A DNA stretch of 64,000 nucleotides from Deltaproteobacteria bacterium (lineage in GTDB: Bacteria; Desulfobacterota; BSN033; UBA1163): contig JAGVBT010000164.1 of NCBI GenBank assembly GCA_020059605.1, positions 55,431 to 119,430 on the forward strand, written 5' to 3'. Every line of letters starts with the position of its first letter. The stretch's first letter is position 1. Below are positions 1-7,750 of this stretch, piece after piece. The notes beneath the pieces are model-generated. The model worked only from the letters and a program-made list of their open reading frames with translations. It was not told where the DNA came from and did not search any database. Both the position numbers and the translations under genes were made by a program.

Positions 1-459
1 GTCGTCCTGGACATTGAGGACCTCATGGCTTATAGCGGCCTTCAACCACAACCATCGAGAGAAGAAAGGTTTCCTCCGAAAGGGATACGGAAAAACACAA
101 GAATTCTATTGGTCGAAGATGCTTTTTCAACCAGGGAGCTGGAGAGGAGTATATTGGAGAATCATGGATACCTAGTAGATACGGCAGTCGATGGTTTGGA
201 CGCATTGAACCGGATTACCGGGCAGTCTTACGACCTCATTGTCAGCGATATTGAGATGCCGAGAATGGATGGATTTGAGCTTTGCAAAACCTTGAAAAAA
301 AATGAAGCCTACAAGGATATTCCCATTTTGATGCTGACGGCCCTGCAGAAAGAAGAGGATAAACGCCGAGGGATAGAGGTGGGAGCAGCCGCTTACCTCA
401 TCAAAAACAGTTTTGACCAGAACAATCTGTTAGATACCATTGAACGATTGATTGGATGA
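1..459 (+). CDS. cheA: CheA hybrid histidine kinase, C-terminal part (CheW-like end plus receiver domain)
   Basis: The reading frame is open from base 1 and carries VVLDIEDLM, the usual last strand of the CheW-like regulatory domain of CheA. A linker of about 25 residues follows, then a complete receiver domain. Visible receiver residues are the acidic pair in LLVEDAF, the phospho-acceptor Asp in VSDIEMPRMDG, the Thr in MLTAL and the Lys in LIKNSF. This is therefore the tail of a CheA-REC hybrid rather than a free CheY; the kinase body lies outside the window. The ATG at base 25 in the ORF track is internal. CheA phosphorylates CheB and CheY-type receivers under control of chemoreceptors. cheB follows immediately, so translation is probably coupled. 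Confidence 0.85.
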   Translation, partial: VVLDIEDLMAYSGLQPQPSREERFPPKGIRKNTRILLVEDAFSTRELERSILENHGYLVDTAVDGLDALNRITGQSYDLIVSDIEMPRMDGFELCKTLKKNEAYKDIPILMLTALQKEEDKRRGIEVGAAAYLIKNSFDQNNLLDTIERLIG

Positions 460-460
460 T

Positions 461-1513
461 ATGGAGACGCAACCTAAGGAAATCATCCGGGTGCTGGTGG
501 TTGAGGATTCTCTGTTGATGTGTAAAATTTTGACCACAATCCTGAATGCCGATCCACAGATTCTCGTGAGCGCAATTGCACGAAACGGGAAAGACGCGGT
601 TGACCTCGCACCTTACGTCAAACCGGATATCATCACCATGGATATGGAGATGCCCGTCATGGACGGGTTGGAGGCAACCAAACAGATCATGGCCTATCAT
701 CCCACTCCGATTCTGATCCTGTCTTCCTCCGCGTTCAAGATAGGGATACAGAAAGTATTTCGGGCCATCTCTCATGGGGCCCTGGACGTGATGGATAAGG
801 GTGAGCTGGATCCCCGGGGAGGCAGGAAATCAGGAGATGTCTTGATCGCCAAAATAAAAAACCTGACCAGTGCAAAAATGGTGGATCGGCGTCTTATGAG
901 GTTGTGGAACAAATGCCTCGTCCCGGACCTTAAAAAGCACAGTGGGATCCATTCCAATAAGATTGTTGCCATCGTTGCTTCAACAGGGGGTCCCCAGGCG
1001 TTGTTGAAGATCCTCGGACAACTCCCCGAGGATTTTCCCTGTGGCATTGTTATCGTCCAGCACATCACCAGTGGTTTTCTCTCAGGCATGGTCGATTGGC
1101 TTGATAAGGAATGCAGGATCAGGGTGAAGATCGGTGAGGATTCGGAGGAGATCCGGCCGGGAGTGGCCTATATTGCTCCGGACAACTTTCAGATGAGGGT
1201 AAAGGAGGGGGGGAGGATAAGCCTTGCCGATGAACCGGCCAATCAAGGCCACAAACCCTCAGGGGATGTGTTATTGGAGTCTGTGGGTAGAACTTATGGA
1301 AGAGGGAGCATAGGAGTCATCCTGACCGGCATGGGAAGGGATGGGGCAATCGGAATGAAGACGATCAAACAGTCCCAGGGAAAAACCATTGCCCAGAATG
1401 AAAAGAGTTGTGTTGTTTTCGGCATGCCTCATGCGGCCTTAGAAATGGATGTGGTCGATCATGTGTTGCCATTGGAAAGAATACCCGAAGAGATCATTTT
1501 AATGGTGAATTAG
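461..1513 (+). CDS. cheB: Chemotaxis response regulator protein-glutamate methylesterase CheB
   Basis: CheB removes methyl groups from, or deamidates, glutamyl side chains of chemoreceptors for sensory adaptation. The protein has about 350 residues, normal for CheB. It has an N-terminal receiver (acceptor Asp in TMDMEMPVMDG), a linker, and a C-terminal methylesterase domain with the catalytic triad region: Ser in ASTGGP, His in VQHIT and Asp in GMGRDGAIG. The ATG at 461 is preferred. The track start at 452 is a TTG that would overlap the cheA stop, and neither has a strong ribosome binding site, so coupling with cheA is likely. It sits between cheA and cheW in one operon. Confidence 0.9.
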   Translation: METQPKEIIRVLVVEDSLLMCKILTTILNADPQILVSAIARNGKDAVDLAPYVKPDIITMDMEMPVMDGLEATKQIMAYHPTPILILSSSAFKIGIQKVFRAISHGALDVMDKGELDPRGGRKSGDVLIAKIKNLTSAKMVDRRLMRLWNKCLVPDLKKHSGIHSNKIVAIVASTGGPQALLKILGQLPEDFPCGIVIVQHITSGFLSGMVDWLDKECRIRVKIGEDSEEIRPGVAYIAPDNFQMRVKEGGRISLADEPANQGHKPSGDVLLESVGRTYGRGSIGVILTGMGRDGAIGMKTIKQSQGKTIAQNEKSCVVFGMPHAALEMDVVDHVLPLERIPEEIILMVN

Positions 1514-1516
1514 GTC

Positions 1517-2032
1517 ATGTCCCTTAAAAAACAGGGCCTTGAAGAGAAGATGGAATGGCCCCCTCCCGGGGAAAGAAGGGAAAGACAGATACTTGTCTTC
1601 AATGTGGCGATGCAAGAGTTGGGTGTGGATCTATCCTATGTCCGAGAAGTCTTAATGCCAAGAGAAATCTATCCCTTTCCCAAGGCGCCGGACTTTATTG
1701 AGGGAGTGATCCGCCTGAGGGGACATCTCATTGCCTTAATCGACCTGCGTAAAAGACTACATCCGAATCGCACAGAGGAGAACCAGGAAAAAAAGATCAT
1801 CATCTGCCAGGTCAACAGGCTGATTGTCGGAGTGATCGTCGAAAACCTGAGGGAGATCCTTTCCTTGCCTTTGGAAGAGATTCGGCCTATGCCCAGAGTG
1901 ATCTCCATGCAGATGGAGGCAGAGGTCATCTCAGGAATCGCCACGGTTGGGGAAAGGGTTATCCCCGTTTTAAACCTGGAACAGATCATCACGAAAAAAA
2001 TGGTTGGTCAACTTTTACCGGGGGAGGGATGA
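1517..2032 (+). CDS. cheW: Chemotaxis coupling protein CheW
   Basis: CheW is the scaffold that couples chemoreceptors to CheA. The 171-residue protein has the CheW fold signature: QILVFNVAMQELGVDLSYVREVL, then the GVIRLRGHLIALIDLR strand region and the IIICQVN core. It carries an N-terminal extension of about 25 residues before the domain; an internal ATG near residue 12 is a possible alternative start. It begins 3 bases after cheB and overlaps cheR by 4 bases (ATGA), so the four che genes are one transcription unit. Confidence 0.88.
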   Translation: MSLKKQGLEEKMEWPPPGERRERQILVFNVAMQELGVDLSYVREVLMPREIYPFPKAPDFIEGVIRLRGHLIALIDLRKRLHPNRTEENQEKKIIICQVNRLIVGVIVENLREILSLPLEEIRPMPRVISMQMEAEVISGIATVGERVIPVLNLEQIITKKMVGQLLPGEG

Positions 2033-3369
2033 GGCATATTCTACCCTTGTCATCCGGCGATTTTGCCTCCCTTCAAAGGCTTTTATCAGAAACCTATGGC
2101 CTTCGGTTTGAAGAAGACAGATGCCAAACCTTGCATCTCGCCCTCTGGAGGCGTTTGCAAAAAAGAGGTTACCAATCTTACCAGGAATATTACCACTTTC
2201 TAAAGTATCATCCGGAAGGGCCTCTTGAAATACGGGATCTGGTCGATTTGATTACGATTCAAGAGACCCATTTCTTTAGAAATAAAGCCCAATTTGATGT
2301 CCTGATACAATTTGTCCTGCCTGAGATCATCGCAAGGAAGAAAAGATCAGAGGACAGAAGTATCCGCTGTTGGTCGGCAGGATGTTCAACGGGGGATGAG
2401 GCCTATTCCATCGCTATTGCAATGTTGGAGGCTTTACCGTCGTGTCAGGAATGGAGCCTGTCCATTTTTGGGAGCGACATCAACAGAAACGGATTGGCCT
2501 GGGCAAGAAGGGGAATCTATAGTGAAAAGAATATTTCCAATTTGCCAAAGGAATATCTGAATCGGTATTTCAAGGTTCAGGGCTCAAGCTACCTTCTCCA
2601 TCCTGAGATAAAAGAAATGGTTCAGTTTGAATACCATAACCTGGCGAAAGGTCCATTTGCCGATGAGAGAATGATCAACATTGATATCCTCTTTTGCCGA
2701 AATGTCATCATCTACCTTGACGTTGAAACTACCCGACATATCATTGAACATTTTTATCATTGTGTTGCCCCGGAGGGCTATCTCTTCCTCGGCCATGCGG
2801 AGACCCTCTGGCAGATTTCCAACAGGTTTGAAGGCATTGAGTTTCCCTACACCTTCATCTACAAGAAGCTGATCAACCCGGTTCAGAAAGAGGGCGTAAA
2901 ACCGCTGATGGTCTTACCGGAGATTCGTTTAGCGAAACTCGCCCCTGCTGCAAAACCAACCCTCCCTCCCTCCTTGACCATGGCAACCCTCTTGGCCAAT
3001 GAAGCGAAATACAAAGAGGCGGCTGATATCCTTACAAAGATCATAGCGGAGGATAGCCTGAGCGTGGAGGCCTATTATTTCTTAGGAGTACTCTCTTATA
3101 AAACCGGTGATCTCAAAGAGGCCGAAGCCCAATTCAGGAAGGTCATCTATATTGATCCCAATTCAGCCCTCGCTTATTTCAACCTCGGGAATATCTATTT
3201 ATACCAGGGAAGGATCAGGGAAGCGACCAGAGAATTTAGAAACGTTATTCGAATTCTGGAAAAGGGACCGAAAGATGAACAGATCAGGTTTTGTGAAGAT
3301 TTCACGGCGGATTTTCTATTAAAGGCATGTGGAAAGATGCTTATGGAAATCTCAAAGGGGGGCAAATAA
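2029..3369 (+). CDS. cheR: Chemotaxis protein methyltransferase CheR with C-terminal TPR repeats
   Basis: CheR transfers methyl groups from S-adenosylmethionine to receptor glutamates. Residues about 1-275 are the CheR N-terminal helical and methyltransferase domains, with the SAM-binding stretch CWSAGCSTGDEAYS and the later FCRNVIIY motif. After a Pro-rich linker, residues about 320-425 form tetratricopeptide repeats (KYKEAADIL..., YYFLGVLSYKTGDLKEAEAQF, AYFNLGNIYLYQGRIREA). CheR-TPR fusions are known from Myxococcus-type and other alternative chemosensory systems, where the TPR region mediates protein contacts. It overlaps cheW by 4 bases. Confidence 0.9.
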   Translation: MRHILPLSSGDFASLQRLLSETYGLRFEEDRCQTLHLALWRRLQKRGYQSYQEYYHFLKYHPEGPLEIRDLVDLITIQETHFFRNKAQFDVLIQFVLPEIIARKKRSEDRSIRCWSAGCSTGDEAYSIAIAMLEALPSCQEWSLSIFGSDINRNGLAWARRGIYSEKNISNLPKEYLNRYFKVQGSSYLLHPEIKEMVQFEYHNLAKGPFADERMINIDILFCRNVIIYLDVETTRHIIEHFYHCVAPEGYLFLGHAETLWQISNRFEGIEFPYTFIYKKLINPVQKEGVKPLMVLPEIRLAKLAPAAKPTLPPSLTMATLLANEAKYKEAADILTKIIAEDSLSVEAYYFLGVLSYKTGDLKEAEAQFRKVIYIDPNSALAYFNLGNIYLYQGRIREATREFRNVIRILEKGPKDEQIRFCEDFTADFLLKACGKMLMEISKGGK

Positions 3370-3370
3370 G

Positions 3371-4480
3371 ATGAAGGAAGAGAAAAAAATGGAGGTTTAC
3401 CTTTCTTCCGTGAGGCATGATATGCGAAGCGAGATCATGGTCATTCGGGAAGGGGCAAGCATCATCCTGGATAATCTTGTCGGCTCAAATTGCGAAAACT
3501 GTTTCGCCCTCTTGAAGCATGCCTTAAAATCCACGGACCAATTGAATCAATTGGTAGGAGAATCCCTCACCTCCTCCCGTTTCATGAACCTGGTTCAGCC
3601 TCTTCTCTCTGCAAAAGAGGAAGAACTGGCCCATGCGAACCGGGAGCGTCTGAAGAAGGAGGGGGAACTGGAAAGGTTGAAAGAACAACTTCGGGTGAAT
3701 GAAGAGGAACTGAGAAGTGTCAAAAAGGAACTTCTGAAAAAAGAGGAGGAATGGAAGAGCGTCAGGGAGAAACTCCCAGCCATTGGCGATGAACCCCAGA
3801 AGGCAAAGGAGGGGTCCCCGGAGCGTAGGATGGGGCTGATCACCTATGAGCTGATGGGGATGATCTCCCATATCATTCGAACTCCGCTGGCAGTCATCAA
3901 AGAGAGCCTCTCCCTGGTACTGGATGAAATACCGGGGGGGCTAAACACCCAGCAGAAAGAGTTGCTATCCAACGGGAAAAAAAGCGTCGATGGCTTAATC
4001 CACTCCATTGAGGAATTGTCACGGGAATCCTGGGATGAAATCATTCGCTCAGCACGGCAACATTTTTCCGCCGATTCCCTTTCTCCAAAGAATGAATTAT
4101 TCCAGAAAAAGAGGATTCTTATCATCGAAGACCAGGCCATGATCTCCAACATGCTTAAGATAAGATTAGAGGCAAACGGCTATGAGGTCATTACGGCTGC
4201 AGATGGCCAGGAAGGTCTGGAAAAGGCACGCCGGGAAAACCCGAACCTGATTCTCCTGGATATTATGCTTCCTAAGATGGATGGATACAAGGTTTGCCAG
4301 CTTCTTAAATCGGACCCAAAGTATCGATCCATTCCGATCATCATCTCCTCTGGGAGGACACCCCAGGAAATCCAGAAGGTGGGCAAGGAGGTTGGTGCGG
4401 ATGCATTCGTATCTAAACCGTTCGAAGCAGAAGTGTTGCTCAAAAAAATTCAGGAGCTTTTAGAAAGAAAGGAGAAGTAA
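3371..4480 (+). CDS. Atypical two-component protein: two DHp-like segments plus receiver, no ATPase domain
   Basis: The ATG at 3371 is chosen because AGGGGGG lies just upstream; the track start at 3329 would sit inside cheR. The 369-residue protein has an N-terminal four-helix-like stretch with an H-box resemblance (SVRHDMRSEIMVI), a charged coiled coil at about residues 75-130, and a second and clearer HisKA-like segment (MISHIIRTPLAVIKESL). A complete C-terminal receiver follows (EDQA acidic pair, LLDIMLPKMDG acceptor, KPF lysine). No N, G1 or G2 boxes of a HATPase domain are present, so it cannot autophosphorylate alone. By inference it may be a phospho-relay or scaffold partner of the hybrid CheA encoded in the same operon. 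Confidence 0.75.
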   Translation: MKEEKKMEVYLSSVRHDMRSEIMVIREGASIILDNLVGSNCENCFALLKHALKSTDQLNQLVGESLTSSRFMNLVQPLLSAKEEELAHANRERLKKEGELERLKEQLRVNEEELRSVKKELLKKEEEWKSVREKLPAIGDEPQKAKEGSPERRMGLITYELMGMISHIIRTPLAVIKESLSLVLDEIPGGLNTQQKELLSNGKKSVDGLIHSIEELSRESWDEIIRSARQHFSADSLSPKNELFQKKRILIIEDQAMISNMLKIRLEANGYEVITAADGQEGLEKARRENPNLILLDIMLPKMDGYKVCQLLKSDPKYRSIPIIISSGRTPQEIQKVGKEVGADAFVSKPFEAEVLLKKIQELLERKEK

Positions 4481-4502
4481 GAAGACCGTTTGAGATCGAG
4501 GA

Positions 4503-4550
4503 GATAGGTCTCCCTATGACTCGATCGACCTATCTTCCCACCTTTTTTTT
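4503..4550 (+). terminator. Possible terminator of the che operon
   Basis: GATAGGTC and GACCTATC form an 8-bp stem with a long loop, followed within a few bases by a run of eight T. It overlaps the stop codon region of the convergent minus-strand gene. The loop is long, so this is a weak candidate. Confidence 0.35.
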
Positions 4551-5885
4551 CGGGGGAGGAGATACCGGTTCCTTGCAATCGGACTTCACCCATTCTTCAT
4601 GAAATCTTCGTAGGATTTCCTCCTGCTGGCGGATGGCGAAATCCGCGTATTTGGGATCTTTCTTCCTGTAGGTTCTCTCAATAAAAGCGATGGCATTCTT
4701 CGTGGTTTTCATCTGAGAAAAGATCATCTCGCATTTCCTGAGTCCCCACCGGGCCTCAATGGAGTCTCCCGGATGGGGGGAGAGCCAGAGGTAGTTCTGG
4801 AAAAGATGGCGGAAGGTGACGGATTGCCCTTTCTGAATGGGAATTGAAATGGCTTCCATTTTCCCTTTTACCCTTTCCCTGTCGAGGTCATTCGATTCAA
4901 TGATCCGGGCGAGGTGGTCCATCAGGAGGATGATCCGGCCATCCCGTCCGGGCGTGCTGTGAAGTTCCCAGAGTGCGGACCCCTCCCGGCATCCTCCCTT
5001 GTGGCATCGCTGATACCCTGCCTGGACGATAGGGACCCGGTCCATGAGATAACGGACCGTGGTGTCGAGCACTCTCTCCAGTTTTTCCCACGGGTCATAA
5101 TCGGTTGGGTCAATCCGCTTTGCGACTGCTTCAACAAAGTCGGTATGACCTTCATAGAAATCGGAAGCATACTGCTCCAGCGAATAGAAGGGGTGTTCCG
5201 GCGGAGGCAGGTACTGCCATTTTCCATCTTTGAAGACCGGCCAGCGAAACCTTACCAGGCCGGAAAAGACTGTGGACTCCGGCCTCGGGGTCAGGAAATC
5301 CCTCCCGCTTAATTGGTGGACCTTTGCCGGAGAGGTTGCCTCCCATGTCTGAAGGGGATGGGCGCTGCTCCCGTCTGAAATGACGCGGCCGATTACTCCG
5401 CCATGGGACTCTGTGACAAAGAAGGGTGTTCCCGGGGTGACCGACTCGCGGTCAATTCGGATGGGATAAGTGTCGGAGGGAAGGGTTCGTGTCGTTGTCT
5501 CCGAAAGCATATAGAGAAGGGCTCTCCTGAAACGGAGGTCTTTGTGCCATTCGGAATGGGTGGGAAGATGTCCCCATTGCGTCGACCAGTGTCCGATGAG
5601 TTGATTGTCTTTTGTCGTGGCGGCTGCGGGAAGGCGGGCAATTCGCGCATAGATCCACCGGACGGCGTAAAGGACATCCGCGCAGTCAACGGGTATGTTA
5701 TGGCGGATGAAAAAATCTTCCGTGAGATTGACCTCGACCCACCGGGCGTAATTTTCTTCTTCTTCGATGCTCCATCGCCGTTCCCCAACGGTCCAGACCT
5801 GAAGCGGAGGCTCCAGGGCCGAACGGCCGAAAGCAGGGGCAACCGGAGAAAGCGACAGAAGAAGCATGAGCAGAATCAATTTCAT
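4530..5885 (-). CDS. Exported protein of unknown function, possible papain-like cysteine hydrolase
   Basis: I do not recognise the family. The 451-residue protein starts with a clear Sec signal peptide (MKLILLMLLLSLSPVAPAFG). Near residue 65 is a VDCADVLYAVRWIYA stretch, in which a Cys-Ala-Asp opens a helix. About 100 residues later comes SHGGVIGRV, a His in a strand-like context. That order (Cys helix, then His strand) resembles the NlpC/P60 or transglutaminase-like fold, but this is inference. The C-terminal half is rich in charged and aromatic residues and ends with a basic Pro/Lys tail. It is convergent with the che operon and divergent from the kinase gene at 6251. Confidence 0.6.
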   Translation of the reverse strand: MKLILLMLLLSLSPVAPAFGRSALEPPLQVWTVGERRWSIEEEENYARWVEVNLTEDFFIRHNIPVDCADVLYAVRWIYARIARLPAAATTKDNQLIGHWSTQWGHLPTHSEWHKDLRFRRALLYMLSETTTRTLPSDTYPIRIDRESVTPGTPFFVTESHGGVIGRVISDGSSAHPLQTWEATSPAKVHQLSGRDFLTPRPESTVFSGLVRFRWPVFKDGKWQYLPPPEHPFYSLEQYASDFYEGHTDFVEAVAKRIDPTDYDPWEKLERVLDTTVRYLMDRVPIVQAGYQRCHKGGCREGSALWELHSTPGRDGRIILLMDHLARIIESNDLDRERVKGKMEAISIPIQKGQSVTFRHLFQNYLWLSPHPGDSIEARWGLRKCEMIFSQMKTTKNAIAFIERTYRKKDPKYADFAIRQQEEILRRFHEEWVKSDCKEPVSPPPKKKVGR

Positions 5886-6250
5886 TGATGCTATTTAAAA
5901 AGATTGCAATGAGATTGTCAACAGGTTCAAAATAAGGTATCCTTTTTCCAATAAAAACAATCCCTCATGTCGGAGCACCGCCCTCGAGGGATGAAATGTT
6001 CCAGAGTCACGGGTTAGGGTTACGGTGACGAAGCCCCTGCCTACCGGCAGGCAGGGGCTTCGTTCATAAAAGGTTACGTTGATCGTCTTTTAATTGTTTT
6101 CCCTAACCGTTACCGATATCCGAAACGGGCCTCGTTACCCTAACCGAAAGACGAAGATCAAACTTCGGTACGAGTTTCGACAACGACAAACGTTGGTTGT
6201 TACCATTGTCCTTTGGACGAAACCCTTATTTTCAGAGCAAGGAGGTTCAT
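5886..6250. other. Divergent intergenic region with a strong palindrome
   Basis: No convincing gene. It holds the 15-bp-stem hairpin at 6028-6063. Two nearly complementary tracts, GGTTAGGGTTACGG near 6012 and CGTTACCCTAACCG near 6134, could form a larger outer stem. Promoters for the divergent genes must lie here, but none was recognised with confidence. Confidence 0.5.
6028..6063. repeat. Perfect GC-rich palindrome (15-bp stem)
   Basis: The arms ACGAAGCCCCTGCCT and AGGCAGGGGCTTCGT enclose a 6-base loop. The CTGCCTACCGGCAGGCAG core resembles a family of short intergenic palindromes; related fragments occur near 21770, 39645 and 44041 in this window. It could fold as a bidirectional hairpin, but no T-run follows directly. 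Confidence 0.7.
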
Positions 6251-7750
6251 TTGAGCCGGCAGATCCGGATCTTAATCGCCGAGGAAGACGAGACCTTTGT
6301 CAAGATGATCGAACACTCCCTGAGGGAGTCGGGGGGGAGGTATCTCATCGAAAAAGTTTCATCCGGAGAAGCCTGCCTGAGCAAACTCCGGGACGAGCAG
6401 TTCAACATCCTGCTTCTGGACCATTCTCTTCCGGATGGAGAGGGACTAAACTGGCTTCGGAAGTTTAATCGGATGGGAATCGGTATTCCCACCATCTTCA
6501 TCACCGCCAAGGGAGATCCCAGGATGTCCCTTCAAGCGATGAAGGAGGGGGTCTTTGACTATATCAACCGGTCTGCGGAGTGCGCCAAGGCGTTTCCTTT
6601 TGTCGTGAATCGGGCCATCGAGGGATATAACCTGATGGTGGAGAAGGTGAAGCTTCAAAAAGAGTTGATTGAGACAAAGAATTTTCTCGAATCGATCGTG
6701 GAGAGGGCGGGAGATGCTATTTCCGTGGTTGACCTCCAAGGAAAGATCCTTTACTGGAATGAGGGAGCGGAGAAGATTTACGGATACCCAAAAGAGGAGG
6801 TGCTTGGCAAACGACTGTCCGATTTTCTCTTTCCCGTGGACGAAAGCCTGAAAGTGGAAGAAGAGAGATTGTTGGGTGAATTGATGGCGAGGGTGAAAGA
6901 AGGAGAAGCGGTTCCCAATGTAGAAGTCAAAAGGAAGACGAAAGAGGGAAAAGAGATCATCACGAGCATGACCATCTCTCCGTTAAGGGATGCGGAGGGA
7001 AAGGTCATCGCCGCATCGCGAATCTGCAAAGATATTACCCAATTGAAGAAAGCGGAGGAACGGCTCACTCTCGCAGAGAGGTTAACCTCTCTGGGAGAGA
7101 TCTCCGCGGGCGTGGCCCATGAACTCCGAAATCCTCTCGCGGGAATCAAATTAAACACGCAGATTCTTCTACGAAAAAAGGATTTCCCCGAGATGGGAAG
7201 GCGTCTCCTGGAGAGCACGCAAGAGGGAATCGAGAAGATCCAGAAGATCGTGGATGATATGCTCCACTTTGCCAAGCCAAGACCATCCCATTTTAAAGAG
7301 GTCGAAATCAACCGGGTGGTGGAAGACAGTCTCACCATTTTTCAGACGAAATTGAAGAGGGGCAATATCTCCCTGGAATTTTTTAAAGGCGAGAGATTGT
7401 CGGCGGTATGGATTGACCCTCATCAGATCCAGCAAGTCCTGATTAACCTTATGCTCAATGCCATTCAGGCAATGGAAAAAGGGGGAACCCTAACCCTGCG
7501 GACGTTTTTAGATCATGGGAATCATGTGGCGATTGAAGTGAGAGATACGGGAGTCGGGATTCCCCAATCTCATCTGAAGAAGATTTTTGACCCGTTCTTC
7601 ACAACAAAATCTGAAGGGACGGGTTTGGGACTCTCCATCACCCTGAAGATTTTGGAGAGTCATGGGGCGACCATCGATGTCGAGAGCCGGGAAGGGAAGG
7701 GATCCGTATTCACCATCCATGTGCCGGGGAGGAGTAAGGGTGAAGTTTAA
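6251..7750 (+). CDS. Hybrid sensor histidine kinase: receiver-PAS-HisKA-HATPase (NtrB-like)
   Basis: The TTG at 6251 is chosen because AAGGAGG lies 5 bases upstream; the track start at 6197 has no such site. The 499-residue protein has an N-terminal receiver (acceptor in LLLDHSLPDGEG), a PAS domain at about residues 150-265 (ISVVDLQGKILYWNEGAEKIYGY) and a HisKA domain with H-box VAHELRNPLAGI. The ATPase domain shows N-box NLMLNAIQAM, G1 DTGVGI and G2 GTGLGLS. There are no membrane segments, so it senses a cytoplasmic signal. It overlaps the next gene by 11 bases, indicating a cognate pair with the sigma-54 activator. Confidence 0.88.
   Translation: MSRQIRILIAEEDETFVKMIEHSLRESGGRYLIEKVSSGEACLSKLRDEQFNILLLDHSLPDGEGLNWLRKFNRMGIGIPTIFITAKGDPRMSLQAMKEGVFDYINRSAECAKAFPFVVNRAIEGYNLMVEKVKLQKELIETKNFLESIVERAGDAISVVDLQGKILYWNEGAEKIYGYPKEEVLGKRLSDFLFPVDESLKVEEERLLGELMARVKEGEAVPNVEVKRKTKEGKEIITSMTISPLRDAEGKVIAASRICKDITQLKKAEERLTLAERLTSLGEISAGVAHELRNPLAGIKLNTQILLRKKDFPEMGRRLLESTQEGIEKIQKIVDDMLHFAKPRPSHFKEVEINRVVEDSLTIFQTKLKRGNISLEFFKGERLSAVWIDPHQIQQVLINLMLNAIQAMEKGGTLTLRTFLDHGNHVAIEVRDTGVGIPQSHLKKIFDPFFTTKSEGTGLGLSITLKILESHGATIDVESREGKGSVFTIHVPGRSKGEV

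Noticed and set aside
5403-5888. 161-residue plus-strand ORF
   Set aside because: Antisense to the exported unknown protein, whose signal peptide supports the minus strand.
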